Shown here: positions 1 to 10,279 of the stretch, one piece after another | Layout: each line of letters starts with the position of its first letter | How positions within the stretch are numbered: position 1 is the stretch's first letter | From: Gammaproteobacteria bacterium | GTDB lineage: Bacteria > Pseudomonadota > Gammaproteobacteria > UBA6429 > Thiohalophilaceae | Direction: 5' to 3' | Assembly: GCA_030148325.1 (NCBI GenBank) | Contig: JASBTR010000205.1 | Location: forward strand, 1 to 64,000 | Length of the DNA stretch: 64,000 bases | Notes under the pieces: generated by a model | Told to the model about the DNA's origin: nothing | Databases searched by the model: none | What the model saw: only the letters and a program-made list of their open reading frames with translations | Position numbers and translations under genes: made by a program

Positions 1-55
1 TTTTACTGTCTTTGCAGGAAACAGATTTGTAACAAGTTTTTAAGAGGAATGAAAA

Positions 56-931
56 ATGGCAATTACTGCTGCACTGGTTAAAGAACTGCGTGAGCGCACA
101 GGCGCGGGCATGATGGAATGTAAAAAGGCGCTGGTGGAAACCGACGGCAACGTCGATACTGCGATTGAAAACATGCGCAAGTCCGGTATGGCCAGGGCTG
201 ACAAGAAAGCCGGTCGGGTTGCGGCTGAAGGTCTGGTGTCGATCAAGATTGATGAGGCAGGCAAGTTTGCCGCTATCGTTGAAGTTAACTGCGAAACCGA
301 CTTCGTCACCAAGGGTGATGACTTCAGGAATTTTGTCGACGCCATTGCCCAGTGCGTGCTGGATAACAAACCGGCCGATCTGGATGCCCTGTTGGCAACC
401 ACGCTGGCCGATGGTGTCAGTGTTGAGGATACCCGTAAAAATCTGATCGCCAAAATTGGTGAAAACATGTCGGTGCGTCGCTTCGAGGTTATTGAAAGCA
501 AGGGCCAGCTTGCCTCCTACAAGCATGGCGAGCGTATTGGTGTCGTGGTTAATCTGGAAGGCGGCGATGAAGCGCTGGGCAAGGATATCGCCATGCACAT
601 AGCCGCCAGTAATCCGGCCTGCGTTTCTGAAGCAGACGTGGATCCAGCTTTGATCGAAAAAGAACGTGATATTTTTTCGGCCCAGGCAGCAGAAAGCGGT
701 AAGCCAGCAGAAATTATTGAGAAAATGGTAGGTGGTCGGATTAAAAAATATCTCAAGGAAGTTACCCTGCTGGGTCAGCCTTTTGTGAAAGACCCGGATC
801 AGATCGTTGCCCAGTTGCTTGATAAGGCCGGCGCCAGCGTTGCGGGTTTTGTTCGTTACCAGGTAGGTGAAGGTATCGAGAAGAAAAGCGAAAACTTTGC
901 CGAAGAAGTTGCCGCGCAAATGAAGGGCTAA
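56..931 (+). CDS. tsf: Elongation factor Ts
   Basis: EF-Ts is the guanine nucleotide exchange factor that regenerates EF-Tu-GTP in the cytoplasm. The 291-residue protein has the N-terminal UBA-like helices ([20 protein letters not shown], residues 8-27) and the TDFV motif that contacts EF-Tu at residues 81-84. The ATG follows AAGAGGAATG-type Shine-Dalgarno sequence. The gene opens the window; rpsB is expected just upstream but lies outside it. The usual next gene, pyrH, follows, but 284 bases of palindromic sequence separate the two. Length and motifs are normal for the family. Confidence 0.97.
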   Translation: MAITAALVKELRERTGAGMMECKKALVETDGNVDTAIENMRKSGMARADKKAGRVAAEGLVSIKIDEAGKFAAIVEVNCETDFVTKGDDFRNFVDAIAQCVLDNKPADLDALLATTLADGVSVEDTRKNLIAKIGENMSVRRFEVIESKGQLASYKHGERIGVVVNLEGGDEALGKDIAMHIAASNPACVSEADVDPALIEKERDIFSAQAAESGKPAEIIEKMVGGRIKKYLKEVTLLGQPFVKDPDQIVAQLLDKAGASVAGFVRYQVGEGIEKKSENFAEEVAAQMKG

Positions 932-1215
932 ATAAAAATTCCAGAAGAGTGCCAGAAAAGTATTAATGTGTAGGATGTGCTGAGTGAAACGAAGCGCATC
1001 ATCACAGACTGGATACACGAACGATGCACTTCGTTTCACTCAGCACATCCTACGAGAGTTTAAAAGCATGCTGCAAGGTGGACAGGAATTCGGGACTTTA
1101 TATTTAGATAATAGTTTTAAAATGTTGGGTTACGATGCGCGCCGATCCTGTAGGGGTGTTTTAAGCCTGCAACTATGCGCATCTAACCTAACCTACGCGT
1201 AAAATAACGAAAATT
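932..1215. repeat. tsf-pyrH gap with 84-bp hairpin (family A, copy 1)
   Basis: The gap holds an inverted repeat with 31-nt arms at 970-1000 and 1023-1053 that pair at 30 of 31 positions. A second, weaker hairpin lies at about 1124-1140 and 1175-1196. The first element is almost the same as the one at 46609-46693, including the spacer and some flanking bases, so it is a dispersed repeat. A 72-codon open frame across it (984-1202) is a by-product of the palindrome and is not called. Confidence 0.85.
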
Positions 1216-1929
1216 ATGACTGCAATCAGTTACAAACGTATTTTATTGAAACTCAGTGGCGAAGCGCTGATGGGCGAGCAGGATTTCGGTATTTCACCGG
1301 ACATCCTTGCAGATATTGCTGACGAGGTCAGGTCACTGATTGATGCGGGCGTGCAGGTTGCCATGGTTATTGGCGGTGGTAATATTTTTCGCGGTGTGAG
1401 CCTGGCTTCCAGTGGGATGGATAGAACTTCAGCGGATCAGATGGGGATGTTGGCTACTGTCATTAATGCCCTGGCTATGCAGGATGCGATCGAGCAGAAA
1501 GGCATGAAAATTCGGGTGATGTCAGCGTTGTCCATTCATAGTGTTTGTGAGGACTATATTCGCCGTCGTGCAGTACGTCACCTGGAAAAGGGGCGGGTTG
1601 TTATTTTTGCTGCGGGCACAGGCAATCCTTTTTTTACCACGGATTCAGCCGCCAGTCTGCGCGGCATTGAGATCAACGCCAACGTGGTGATTAAGGGCAC
1701 CAAGGTGGACGGGGTTTATAATGCTGACCCTGTGAAAGACAGGACGGCGGTTCGCTATGATCATCTTGGTTATGATCAGGTTATTGAAGAAAAACTGGCG
1801 GTTATGGATACCACGGCGATTGTACTGTGTCGTGATAACAAGGTGCCGATTCGCGTTTACGATATGAGTGAAAAAGGCGCCTTGCTGCGCATGATTCAGG
1901 GTGAAGATGTAGGCACTCTGGTTGATTAA
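1216..1929 (+). CDS. pyrH: UMP kinase
   Basis: PyrH phosphorylates UMP to UDP with ATP, in the cytoplasm, for pyrimidine nucleotide supply. The 237-residue protein is an amino-acid-kinase-fold enzyme: KLSGEAL near residue 12 binds phosphate, GGGNIFRG near residue 53 is the glycine-rich loop, and [12 protein letters not shown] near residue 160 is the conserved nucleotide-site segment. Length is normal. It precedes frr by about 24 bases, the usual tsf-pyrH-frr order of Proteobacteria. Confidence 0.97.
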   Translation: MTAISYKRILLKLSGEALMGEQDFGISPDILADIADEVRSLIDAGVQVAMVIGGGNIFRGVSLASSGMDRTSADQMGMLATVINALAMQDAIEQKGMKIRVMSALSIHSVCEDYIRRRAVRHLEKGRVVIFAAGTGNPFFTTDSAASLRGIEINANVVIKGTKVDGVYNADPVKDRTAVRYDHLGYDQVIEEKLAVMDTTAIVLCRDNKVPIRVYDMSEKGALLRMIQGEDVGTLVD

Positions 1930-1953
1930 TCTGCGGGAAACGTGAGGCGATAT

Positions 1954-2511
1954 ATGATTGATGAATTAAAACAGGATGCAGAAACCCGGATGGGGAAAAG
2001 TGTCGAGTCGCTCAAAAATGATCTCAGCAAGATCAGAACCGGACGGGCGCACACCAGTTTGCTGGATCATATTACTGTTGAGTATTACGGCGCTGCAGTT
2101 CCCTTGAGTCAGGTAGCCAATGTCTCTGTTTCCGATGCGCGAACCCTGGCGGTGACGCCGTGGGAAAAACAGATGGTAGCGCCGATAGAAAAGGCGATCA
2201 TGACTTCCGATATGGGACTTAATCCTATGACGGCAGGTGAAGTGATTCGTGTGCCCTTGCCGCCGCTGACCGAAGAACGGCGTAAGGACATGATCAGGAT
2301 TGTACGTCAGGAAGGCGAGGCCGCCAAAGTTGCTGTGCGTAATATCCGTCGTGATGTATTAAGTGACTTCAAGTCATTGCAGAAGGATAAGGAAATCACC
2401 GAGGATGAAGAACGTCATGCACAGGATGATGTGCAGAAAATAACCGACAGGTATGTCGCTATGATTGACGAGCTGCTGAAAGAGAAGGAAAAGGATTTGA
2501 TGGAAATCTGA
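1954..2511 (+). CDS. frr: Ribosome recycling factor
   Basis: RRF works with EF-G to split post-termination ribosomes. I chose ATG 1954 ([15 protein letters not shown]) over the in-frame GTG at 1942 because GAGGCG lies just upstream of the ATG and family members begin there; this gives 185 residues, the usual length. Conserved segments include KIRTGRAH near residue 30 and [13 protein letters not shown] near residue 110. A palindromic repeat follows the stop codon and separates it from uppS. Confidence 0.96.
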   Translation: MIDELKQDAETRMGKSVESLKNDLSKIRTGRAHTSLLDHITVEYYGAAVPLSQVANVSVSDARTLAVTPWEKQMVAPIEKAIMTSDMGLNPMTAGEVIRVPLPPLTEERRKDMIRIVRQEGEAAKVAVRNIRRDVLSDFKSLQKDKEITEDEERHAQDDVQKITDRYVAMIDELLKEKEKDLMEI

Positions 2512-2567
2512 ATAAGGGGGCTTATCTGGTGAAGGAATCTGTATTTTGTTTTTGCCATAAAAAGGTT

Positions 2568-2644
2568 GATGGGTTTCGCTTTGCTCTACCCATCCTACAA
2601 GAGAGCATAAAGAGCAGGATGGGCAGAGCAAAGCGAAACCCATC
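2568..2644. repeat. Palindrome, family B copy 1
   Basis: Arms of 29 nt at 2568-2596 and 2616-2644 pair at 28 of 29 positions around a 19-nt loop. The element begins GATGGGTTTCGCT and ends with the complement. A second copy with perfect 30-nt arms lies at 57286-57369. It ends 20 bases before the uppS start, so it may shape the uppS leader. Confidence 0.9.
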
Positions 2645-2664
2645 ATTTATTCTGCGATCAAATT

Positions 2665-3429
2665 ATGCATGACAATGAGGCTGGAGCGATTGATGTAGGT
2701 GGTGCGCTTCCGCGCCATGTAGCTATCATCATGGATGGTAATGGCCGCTGGGCTAAAGCACAGGGGAAACCTCGTATTATCGGACACCGCCGTGGTGTCG
2801 AAACCGTGCGTGAAGTCGTCAAGGCCTGCCGTGAACTTGAAATCGAAGTTCTGACCTTATTTGCTTTTTCCAGTGAAAACTGGCGGCGGCCGGCAAAGGA
2901 AGTCGGCCTGCTTATGGATCTGTTTTTTACCGCGCTGGATCGTGAAGTCAAAAGACTGCATCACAATAATATCCGCCTGCGTATTATCGGTGATCACAGC
3001 GCTTTCCCTGCACGGATCCAGAAACGTATTATCAAGGCTGAGACGTTGACGGCTGATAATGATGGCATGACCCTGAACGTGGCGGCCAACTATGGCGGTA
3101 AGTGGGACATCGTGCAGGCGACGCGCAAGCTGGCGGCTAAAGCTGTGCATGGGGAAATAGAGGCTGATGCAATAACTGATGAAATGATCGAAGCCGAACT
3201 GTCTATGAGCGAACTGCCGGATCCTGATCTGTTTATTCGCACCGGCGGTGAAGAACGCATCAGTAATTTTTTGATCTGGCAACTGGCCTATACGGAACTG
3301 TATTTTACCGATACCCTCTGGCCGGCCTTCGATCGGAGTGAGTTCGATAAAGCCCTGTCATCGTTTGCAGGACGCCAGCGCCGTTTTGGACATACAGGCG
3401 AACAGATAGAAAAGCTGCGTAATGCTTAA
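2665..3429 (+). CDS. uppS: Undecaprenyl (ditrans,polycis) diphosphate synthase
   Basis: UppS condenses eight isopentenyl diphosphates onto farnesyl diphosphate to make the C55 lipid carrier for peptidoglycan and O-antigen. The 254-residue protein has the cis-prenyltransferase signature [10 protein letters not shown] at residues 21-30 with the Mg-binding Asp24, GHRRGVE soon after, and the C-terminal RTGGE...R..NF..WQLAYTE region. The ATG at 2665 is the only sensible start and sits right after a palindromic repeat. The stop overlaps cdsA by 8 nt. Confidence 0.96.
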   Translation: MHDNEAGAIDVGGALPRHVAIIMDGNGRWAKAQGKPRIIGHRRGVETVREVVKACRELEIEVLTLFAFSSENWRRPAKEVGLLMDLFFTALDREVKRLHHNNIRLRIIGDHSAFPARIQKRIIKAETLTADNDGMTLNVAANYGGKWDIVQATRKLAAKAVHGEIEADAITDEMIEAELSMSELPDPDLFIRTGGEERISNFLIWQLAYTELYFTDTLWPAFDRSEFDKALSSFAGRQRRFGHTGEQIEKLRNA

Positions 3430-4237
3430 GCAGCGTCTTGTTACCGCCGCCATTCTTATCCCCCTGGTTGTCTGGGGAATTTTCAGTTTACCTGATACAG
3501 GTTTTGCCGCCCTGCTGGCGCTGTTTGTTATGCTTGGCGCATGGGAGTGGACCCGCATCTGCGAGATTAAAAATATATTGATGCGTGTTGTATATCTGAT
3601 TCTGTTTTCATTCTGCCTGTACCTGCTCTGGAAAAATGAAGACCCGAGTTTGATCCATATTGTTCTGCAGCTGTCCCTGATATGGTGGCTGACGGCGATA
3701 TGGCTGTTACGGGCCTATTCAGTAGGCAGGGATTATTTGCACGGCCAGCGGATGATCAAGGCGTTAATCGGTTTTGCATTGCTGCTTCCGCCATTTGTTG
3801 CGCTGACTAACCTGCGTGCTGAGCCGGCATTTGGTCCGGCTTATGTACTGTTGCTGCTGTTGTTAATCTGGTCGGCAGACAGCGCGGCTTATTTTTCCGG
3901 TCGCCAGTGGGGCCGGCGCAAACTGTTGCCAAAGGTGAGTCCCGGAAAAAGCTGGGAAGGGGTGGCCGGCGCCATGCTGGCGGCGATGTTACTGGCGTTT
4001 GTGGCTGCATTTTATTTTGAACTCCCGGTGCTGGAATTTGTCATTTTGAGTATTGTCGTGACTGCCATCTCCATCGTAGGCGATTTGACCGAAAGCCTGT
4101 TCAAGCGACAGGTAAATATAAAAGATAGCGGCGCTCTGTTGCCGGGGCATGGCGGCGTGCTGGACAGGATCGACAGCCTGACCTCGGCGGCGCCTTTTTT
4201 CCTTGGCGGTATGCTGTTAATTGCGGGGAAATTATGA
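3422..4237 (+). CDS. cdsA: Phosphatidate cytidylyltransferase
   Basis: CdsA makes CDP-diacylglycerol from phosphatidate and CTP in the inner membrane, the branch point of phospholipid synthesis. The 271-residue protein is a string of hydrophobic helices. The family signature SLFKR followed by KDSG, LPGHGG and DRIDS lies near residues 222-252. It overlaps uppS by 8 nt and dxr by 4 nt, indicating translational coupling. Confidence 0.95.
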   Translation: MLKQRLVTAAILIPLVVWGIFSLPDTGFAALLALFVMLGAWEWTRICEIKNILMRVVYLILFSFCLYLLWKNEDPSLIHIVLQLSLIWWLTAIWLLRAYSVGRDYLHGQRMIKALIGFALLLPPFVALTNLRAEPAFGPAYVLLLLLLIWSADSAAYFSGRQWGRRKLLPKVSPGKSWEGVAGAMLAAMLLAFVAAFYFELPVLEFVILSIVVTAISIVGDLTESLFKRQVNIKDSGALLPGHGGVLDRIDSLTSAAPFFLGGMLLIAGKL

Positions 4238-5424
4238 TGCCTGCCACGATTCCGGGAATTACAATTTTAGGCGCCACGGGTTCGATTGGCGTGAGTACGC
4301 TGGAGGTGATCGCTGCGCAAAAAGATCGTTTTCGGGTCGTCGCGTTGACGGCGAATACCCAGGTTGATCGGCTGTTCCAGCAGTGTCAGGCATTCGAACC
4401 GAAATTTGCGGTGATGGTGGATGCGGATGCGGCGCAGCAACTTGAAAGCAAAATAAACAGGGCTGGTCTGGAAATCCAGGTTCTACAGGGGCTGGATGGG
4501 TTGATTGAAGTTGCTACTCTGGCACAGACGGATCATGTCATGGCGGCCATCGTCGGCGGGGCGGGGTTATTGCCGAGCCTGGCGGCGGCTGAAGCGGGCA
4601 AGCGGGTATTACTGGCTAACAAGGAAGCATTGGTCATGTCCGGTCAACTGTTTATGGATGCGGTGCAGAAAAACGGGGCTGAACTGTTGCCCATCGACAG
4701 CGAACACAACGCTATTTTCCAGTGTATGCCGGATCACTATTGCCAGGGGCTGGCGGCGGTTGGGGTGCGGAAAATCCTGCTTACTGGATCAGGCGGGCCG
4801 TTTCGGAATACGCCGTTTGAAGAACTGGCCAGAGTAACACCTGATCAGGCCTGTGCCCATCCCAACTGGAGCATGGGGCGTAAGATTTCAGTGGATTCGG
4901 CCACCATGATGAACAAGGGGCTGGAATTGATTGAAGCCTGTTGGCTGTTTGATACTTCGCCAGATACTATTGAGATTGTTGTGCATCCACAGAGTATTAT
5001 TCATTCCATGGTGGAATATGTTGATGGTTCGGTGCTGGCGCAGATGGGCATGCCAGATATGCGCACCCCGATCGCTCATGCCCTGGCCTGGCCGCAACGC
5101 ATGGAATCCGGGGTTGAGCGGCTGGACTTTTTTGCCTGTGGGCAGCTGGATTTTCAGGAACCGGACTACAATCGTTTTCCCTGCCTGCGGCTTGCCGAAG
5201 AGGCGATTCGTACCGGTGGCACCATGCCGGCAATATTAAATGCAGCGAATGAAGTGGCGGTGCAGGCGTTTCTGGATCAGAAGCTGCCATTCACCCGTAT
5301 CGCAGTTCTGATTGAAAAAGTGATGAACTCAGTCGATTCCCGCAATGCGGATTCACTGGATATTATTCTGGAAGCGGATGCCCGGGCGCGGGATGCAGCC
5401 AGTCGTATGATATTGGCTGCATAA
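4234..5424 (+). CDS. dxr: 1-deoxy-D-xylulose 5-phosphate reductoisomerase
   Basis: Dxr converts DXP to MEP with NADPH, the committed step of the MEP isoprenoid pathway; ispD and ispF for later steps lie at 44-45 kb. Visible motifs are the Rossmann [14 protein letters not shown] near residue 12, [11 protein letters not shown] near residue 130, and the metal/substrate site segment [17 protein letters not shown] near residue 210. Length 396 is normal. ATGATG gives two possible adjacent starts; 4234 is used. The gene overlaps cdsA. Confidence 0.97.
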   Translation: MMPATIPGITILGATGSIGVSTLEVIAAQKDRFRVVALTANTQVDRLFQQCQAFEPKFAVMVDADAAQQLESKINRAGLEIQVLQGLDGLIEVATLAQTDHVMAAIVGGAGLLPSLAAAEAGKRVLLANKEALVMSGQLFMDAVQKNGAELLPIDSEHNAIFQCMPDHYCQGLAAVGVRKILLTGSGGPFRNTPFEELARVTPDQACAHPNWSMGRKISVDSATMMNKGLELIEACWLFDTSPDTIEIVVHPQSIIHSMVEYVDGSVLAQMGMPDMRTPIAHALAWPQRMESGVERLDFFACGQLDFQEPDYNRFPCLRLAEEAIRTGGTMPAILNAANEVAVQAFLDQKLPFTRIAVLIEKVMNSVDSRNADSLDIILEADARARDAASRMILAA

Positions 5425-5440
5425 TAAAAGCAGGTTAGCG

Positions 5441-6793
5441 ATGTTTGATATTTTATATACCGTGGGCGCATTCCTTGTCGCCATCAGCCTGCTGGTGGCC
5501 ATTCATGAGTTTGGTCATTTCTGGGTGGCGCGCCGTCTGGGGGTGAAAATTCTGCGCTTCTCTATTGGTTTTGGCAAACCACTGTGGAAAAAAAACTTCG
5601 GTGGAGATAAAACCGAGTTTGTGGTTGCCAGTCTGCCACTGGGTGGTTATGTGAAAATGCTGGATGGTCGTGAAGGCGATGTGCCCGAAGCTGAGGCGCA
5701 CCGAGCCTTTGATCAGCAGTCCCTTCGCACTCGCTTTGCAATTGTCTTCGCCGGCCCGGCGTTCAATTTTATTTTTGCTATTTTCGCCTACTGGATGATG
5801 TTCGTCATCGGTGTTCAGGGTGTTGCACCGGTGGTTGGCGAAGTGAAAGAAGGGACACCGGCTGCGCAGGCTGGGCTCGCGCCCGGGCAGAAAATTCTGA
5901 TGATCGATGACAGGGATACGCCGATCTGGGATGTGGCGTTGGAGGCCCTGTTACCGGCGATGGTGGATCGGGGCAGCGTAAAAATGACGCTGGCAAATGA
6001 GAATGGACAGACCTTTACCACCGAACTGAATCTGTCGCAGACCGTGCAGGAACTGGAGCCGGGAAAATTATTCGAGATCCTTGGTTTTACGCCCTGGCGT
6101 GAAGAACTTAAATCAGTCGTTGGTCGGGTGGTGGAAGATTCGGCGGCAGCAAAAGCGGGTCTGCAGGAAAAAGATCGGATCCTGCGCATTGATGATAAGG
6201 TTGTTAATAACTGGATGGATATGGTCAAAATTGTCAGTGCGAAGCCGGATCAGGATTTGTTGCTGCGGATCGAACGTGATGGCCATGAAATGGACGTTCC
6301 TGTTCACACTATGTCGGCAGAGCAGGATGGCAGGACAGTTGGCAAGCTGGGCATCGGGCCTTATGTGAGTGATGTGGAGCGGGTGTTATATCGCTATGGT
6401 GTATTTGCGGCTATGGGCAATGCCTGGGACAAGTGCTGGAGCAACGCCTGGCTGACGCTGAAAATGCTGGGCAAGATTATCACGGGTGAGGTTTCGGTAA
6501 AAAACCTGAGTGGTCCGTTGAACATCGCTGTTTATGCCGGCTATTCGGCTAATGCCGGTCTGGCCCGGTTTCTCGATTTTCTTGCGATTGTCAGCATCAG
6601 TCTGGGGATACTGAACCTGTTGCCGGTGCCGGTGCTGGATGGTGGACACCTGATGTTCTATCTGGTTGAGGCGGTCAAGGGTAGCCCGGTTTCCGAACAA
6701 ACAGAAATCATTGCTCAGCAAATTGGTATTGCGGCGCTGGTATTGTTAATGAGCCTGGCCCTGTACAATGATTTTGTACGTCTGTTGAATTAA
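5441..6793 (+). CDS. rseP: Regulator of sigma-E protease, site-2 zinc metalloprotease
   Basis: RseP cleaves RseA within the inner membrane during the envelope stress response. The zinc motif HEFGH is at residues 22-26 and the third ligand motif LDG at residues 399-401, both in membrane segments. Two PDZ domains can be read between them, each with a GLxxGDxI-type segment (GLAPGQKI near 142, GLQEKDRI near 241). Length 450 matches E. coli RseP. It sits directly before bamA, the standard arrangement for outer-membrane biogenesis. Confidence 0.96.
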   Translation: MFDILYTVGAFLVAISLLVAIHEFGHFWVARRLGVKILRFSIGFGKPLWKKNFGGDKTEFVVASLPLGGYVKMLDGREGDVPEAEAHRAFDQQSLRTRFAIVFAGPAFNFIFAIFAYWMMFVIGVQGVAPVVGEVKEGTPAAQAGLAPGQKILMIDDRDTPIWDVALEALLPAMVDRGSVKMTLANENGQTFTTELNLSQTVQELEPGKLFEILGFTPWREELKSVVGRVVEDSAAAKAGLQEKDRILRIDDKVVNNWMDMVKIVSAKPDQDLLLRIERDGHEMDVPVHTMSAEQDGRTVGKLGIGPYVSDVERVLYRYGVFAAMGNAWDKCWSNAWLTLKMLGKIITGEVSVKNLSGPLNIAVYAGYSANAGLARFLDFLAIVSISLGILNLLPVPVLDGGHLMFYLVEAVKGSPVSEQTEIIAQQIGIAALVLLMSLALYNDFVRLLN

Positions 6794-6814
6794 GAATTAG
6801 AAGTAAAGGGTTTA

Positions 6815-9091
6815 ATGAATAAAAAGCTTGGCTTGATATTAATGGGTTGTTTTGTGGGGAAGGTTGCTTTTGCTTACGATACCTTTGTCATTAAAGATAT
6901 CCAACTTGAAGGGTTGCAACGAATTACCGTGGGTACGGTGTTCAACTACCTGCCGATCAAAATTGGCGACAGGCTTGATGAGAAGCTGGGTGCAGAGGCA
7001 ATTCGCAGCCTTTACAAGAGCGGCTATTTCAAGGACGTACGGCTTGAACGTGATGGCGATGTGCTGGTGGTGTTTGTGGCCGAACGTTCTGCTATTGCTG
7101 ATGTTAAATTCGAGGGTAACTCGGATATCACGACCGAACAGCTTGAAACCTCACTTAAGCAGCTGGGCCTGGCCAAAGGCCGGGTGCTGGATCGTTCTCT
7201 GCTGGACAAGATCGAGCAGGAACTTAAACGGCAGTATTATGGGCTGGGTAAGTACGGGGTCAAGGTCAAGGCCGAAACAAAACAGCTCGGACGTAACCGA
7301 GTGGATGTGACTATTAATATCGCCGAGGGTGATCCGGCCGAGATTGCGGCGATCACGATTACCGGTAACAGCCGTTTCAGCACTCGAAAACTACTCAGTC
7401 AAATGCAACTGGGAGAAGAGTCGGTTTTTGGCGGGCGCAACAAATATTCCAAGCAGTTGCTGGGCGCTGATCTGGAAACCATAAAGTCATGGTACCTCGA
7501 TCGCGGCTATATTAATTTCAAAATTAACTCCACTCAGGTTTCTCTTACGCCGGACAAGGAAGATGTTTATATCACGATCAATCTGAGCGAAGGTAAGCAG
7601 TACAAGGTTCGCAGCGTCAAACTCGCCGGTGATTTCATCGTTGACGAGAAGGAACTGTGGCCCCTGATCAGCCTGAAGGAAGATGACATTTTTTCCCGCC
7701 GCAAAAGCATAGATACCACTGAACGTGTTTCCAATCGTCTTGCCGAAGAAGGTTATGCTTTTGCCAATGTCAATGTTGTGCCGGATGTGGACAAGGATAC
7801 GCGCACGGTTGGTCTGACTATTTTTGTTGATCCGGGGCGACGGGTGTATGTACGCAGGGTCAATATCAGTGGCAACACCAAGTCAAAGGATGAAGTGATT
7901 CGGCGCGAAATGCGACAGATGGAAGGCGACTGGATGTCCACCAAGCTGGTCTCGGCTTCACGCACACGCCTTGATCGACTGGGTTTCTTTGATCAGGTGA
8001 ATGTTGAAACGCCTTCGGTGCCAGGTACGGCGGATCAGGTCGACGTTAATTTTAGCGTGGCCGAGCGGCCAACGGGCAATTTGACCGCCGGTGTGGGTTA
8101 TTCCGATAGCCAGGGTGCCATGATCAATATGGCCATTACCCAGCAGAACTTTGTCGGCACCGGTAAGCAGGTTGGAATTTCTATTGACAGGAGCAGCGTC
8201 AGCTCCAATATCAGTCTGAACTATACGGATCCGTATTATACCGAGGATGGCATTAGTCGTGGTTTCAGGCTTTATTACCGCAAGCTGGATACCCGTAGTA
8301 TCTATGTCACCAATTATCTGACAGAAAGCCGCGGTTTATCAGTCAGTTATGGATTGCCACTGAATGAAACGGATCGTTCGCTATTCACTGTGGGCTATGA
8401 TAATACCAAATTAGTTGTAGATGCGACCTACACAGCACAGGATATACTTGATTTTATTGATGAAAATGGTAATGTTTATAACAATTACAATGCCGGTGCA
8501 TCCTGGTCGCGGGACAGGAGGAACCGCCGGATACTGCCGACGGCTGGGGCTTACAGCCGGGCGGGCCTGGATCTGACCACACCAGGCAGTGATCTGGAAT
8601 ATTACAAACTGAACCTGCGCCACATACAGTATTTTGCTATGGGTGACCTGACAACACTGATGATCAAGGGTGTGCTGGGTTATGGCGCAGGCTATGGCAA
8701 TACCCGTTCCCTGCCGCCGTTCCAGCGCTATTATGCAGGTGGCAGTAACTCGGTTCGCGGTTACGATAGTAATTCGCTGGGTCCCCGTGACGAAAGAACT
8801 AACAACACTATTGGCGGCGACACGAAATTTGTCGCCAATTTCGAGCTGATTTTGCCGAACCCGTTTACCGAGAAATCCGGGTCGACCCGGATCAGTGCTT
8901 TCTTTGATATTGGTAATGTGTTTGGAGCACAGGACAAGGTAGACTTCGGGGAGCTCAGGCAGGCGGCCGGCGTGGCGTTCTTATGGCTGGCACCGGTAGG
9001 GGCCATGCGCTTCAGTTATGCGATTCCACTGAATGATCAGGTCGGCGATCAAATTCAGAACTTCCAGTTTACTATGGGCTCGCCGTTTTAA
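6815..9091 (+). CDS. bamA: Outer membrane protein assembly factor BamA
   Basis: BamA is the central beta-barrel of the machine that inserts outer-membrane proteins. The protein starts with a cleavable signal peptide ending near KVAFA at residue 20, followed by five POTRA domains to about residue 420 and a C-terminal barrel. The conserved loop motif appears as SVRGYDSNSLGPRDE near residue 650, and the chain ends in phenylalanine as barrel proteins should. It lies between rseP and skp. Confidence 0.97.
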   Translation: MNKKLGLILMGCFVGKVAFAYDTFVIKDIQLEGLQRITVGTVFNYLPIKIGDRLDEKLGAEAIRSLYKSGYFKDVRLERDGDVLVVFVAERSAIADVKFEGNSDITTEQLETSLKQLGLAKGRVLDRSLLDKIEQELKRQYYGLGKYGVKVKAETKQLGRNRVDVTINIAEGDPAEIAAITITGNSRFSTRKLLSQMQLGEESVFGGRNKYSKQLLGADLETIKSWYLDRGYINFKINSTQVSLTPDKEDVYITINLSEGKQYKVRSVKLAGDFIVDEKELWPLISLKEDDIFSRRKSIDTTERVSNRLAEEGYAFANVNVVPDVDKDTRTVGLTIFVDPGRRVYVRRVNISGNTKSKDEVIRREMRQMEGDWMSTKLVSASRTRLDRLGFFDQVNVETPSVPGTADQVDVNFSVAERPTGNLTAGVGYSDSQGAMINMAITQQNFVGTGKQVGISIDRSSVSSNISLNYTDPYYTEDGISRGFRLYYRKLDTRSIYVTNYLTESRGLSVSYGLPLNETDRSLFTVGYDNTKLVVDATYTAQDILDFIDENGNVYNNYNAGASWSRDRRNRRILPTAGAYSRAGLDLTTPGSDLEYYKLNLRHIQYFAMGDLTTLMIKGVLGYGAGYGNTRSLPPFQRYYAGGSNSVRGYDSNSLGPRDERTNNTIGGDTKFVANFELILPNPFTEKSGSTRISAFFDIGNVFGAQDKVDFGELRQAAGVAFLWLAPVGAMRFSYAIPLNDQVGDQIQNFQFTMGSPF

Positions 9092-9127
9092 ACGTTATGT
9101 TTAAGGACTATTAAAATTAAAGAACAG

Positions 9128-9664
9128 ATGCACATGCAAAAACACAAAATGATGCTGAACAGACAAACCGCTGCCAGAACCCTGTTATTACTGGTGCTTG
9201 GCTTTGTTCTATCGCTGAATGTGGTGGCGCAGGAAGTTAAAATCGGCTTTGTCAACAGCGCCCGGGTTCTGCAGGAAGCGCCGCAGGCTGAACAGGCGAG
9301 GGTGAAACTGCAATCCGAGTTTGCACCCCGGGATAAAAAAATCGTGGCCATGCAGAAGGCCTTGAAAAAACTGGAAGATGAGATGAGCCGTGATGCTGCA
9401 GTAATGAGTGAGACGGTAAGAAAGAAAAAGGAACGTGAGATTCTTGCGAAGAAGCGGGATATCAAGCGAAGCCAGGAAGAGTTCAATGAGGATCTGAATC
9501 TGCGCCGTAATGAAGAGTTGAACAACCTGCAGCAGAAAGTCTATGAAGCGATTGTGTCGTTGGCAAAAGAAGAAAACTATGATGTTATTCTTGGCGATAG
9601 CGTTATGTTTGCCAGTAAGCGCGTGGACATTACCGACAAGGTCATTAAACGCCTGAGCAAGTAA
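9128..9664 (+). CDS. skp: Periplasmic chaperone Skp (OmpH family)
   Basis: Skp holds unfolded outer-membrane proteins in the periplasm for BamA. The 178-residue product has a signal peptide ending at LNVVAQ near residue 35, then the conserved KIGFVNSARVLQ and a long charged coiled-coil region typical of the Skp tentacles. It follows bamA directly. In most relatives lpxD comes next; here it does not. Confidence 0.93.
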   Translation: MHMQKHKMMLNRQTAARTLLLLVLGFVLSLNVVAQEVKIGFVNSARVLQEAPQAEQARVKLQSEFAPRDKKIVAMQKALKKLEDEMSRDAAVMSETVRKKKEREILAKKRDIKRSQEEFNEDLNLRRNEELNNLQQKVYEAIVSLAKEENYDVILGDSVMFASKRVDITDKVIKRLSK

Positions 9665-9835
9665 GGGCGATAATTTCCAGGAAACGTTTACCCTGAGTCA
9701 GTCGAAGGCTTCGACAAGGCTCTCCTGAGAGTCCAGTAGGGTGGGCACGATTCTTGTGCACCACAGGCACTTCCTTCGGTCGCCCACGCGGAATACTCTT
9801 TTTGTGAATAACAAATAGCTACGGGGAAACCGTTC
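9665..9835. repeat. skp-fabZ gap: composite repeats where lpxD is expected
   Basis: The 171-base gap carries two repeat fragments and no coding frame. At 9691-9735 is a hairpin-forming stretch (CCCTGAGTC, GTCGAAGG) related to 38133-38173. At 9736-9795 is a copy of family C beginning GTAGGGTGGGCACG and ending CGCCCACGCGG, also found at 23746-23808 and 56072-56173. No trace of lpxD reading frame is visible. Confidence 0.85.
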
Positions 9836-10279
9836 GTGAATTCAATGGATATTAATGAAATACTGAAATACCTGCCACACCGTTACCCCTTTCTGTTAAT
9901 CGATCGAGTGCTGGATTATAAAGCCGCTGAATACTTGCTGGCACTCAAGAATGTTTCCCATAACGAACCGCACTTCACGGGGCACTTTCCCAGGCGCCCG
10001 GTGATGCCCGGTGTTCTCATTACTGAATGTATGGCACAGGCTACGTCCATCCTTGCTGCGATTAGCACAACAAGGTCAGCCGATGATGACAATCTTTTCT
10101 ATCTTGCCGGTATCGATAAGGCGCGGTTCAAGCGCCAGGTTGAGCCGGGTGATCAGTTGCAGTTGCGGGTTGATTTTATCAAGGAAAAACGCGGGATCTG
10201 GAAGTTTGCAGCCGAGGCAACGGTTGCAGGCAAGCTTGTCTGCAGCGCTGAAATCATGTGTGCTGAACGGAAGATATGA
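9836..10279 (+). CDS. fabZ: 3-hydroxyacyl-ACP dehydratase FabZ
   Basis: FabZ dehydrates 3-hydroxyacyl-ACP in fatty acid synthesis and competes with LpxA for the same acyl pool. The hot-dog fold markers are [11 protein letters not shown] at residues 15-25 and [15 protein letters not shown], with catalytic His50 and Glu64. A GTG start at 9836 follows ACGGGGAAAC; an ATG at 9845 is an alternative. It overlaps lpxA by 4 nt. Confidence 0.96.
   Translation: MNSMDINEILKYLPHRYPFLLIDRVLDYKAAEYLLALKNVSHNEPHFTGHFPRRPVMPGVLITECMAQATSILAAISTTRSADDDNLFYLAGIDKARFKRQVEPGDQLQLRVDFIKEKRGIWKFAAEATVAGKLVCSAEIMCAERKI

Noticed and set aside
984-1202. 72-codon open frame between tsf and pyrH
   Set aside because: It runs through both arms of a dispersed palindrome and has no ribosome binding site or family-like sequence.
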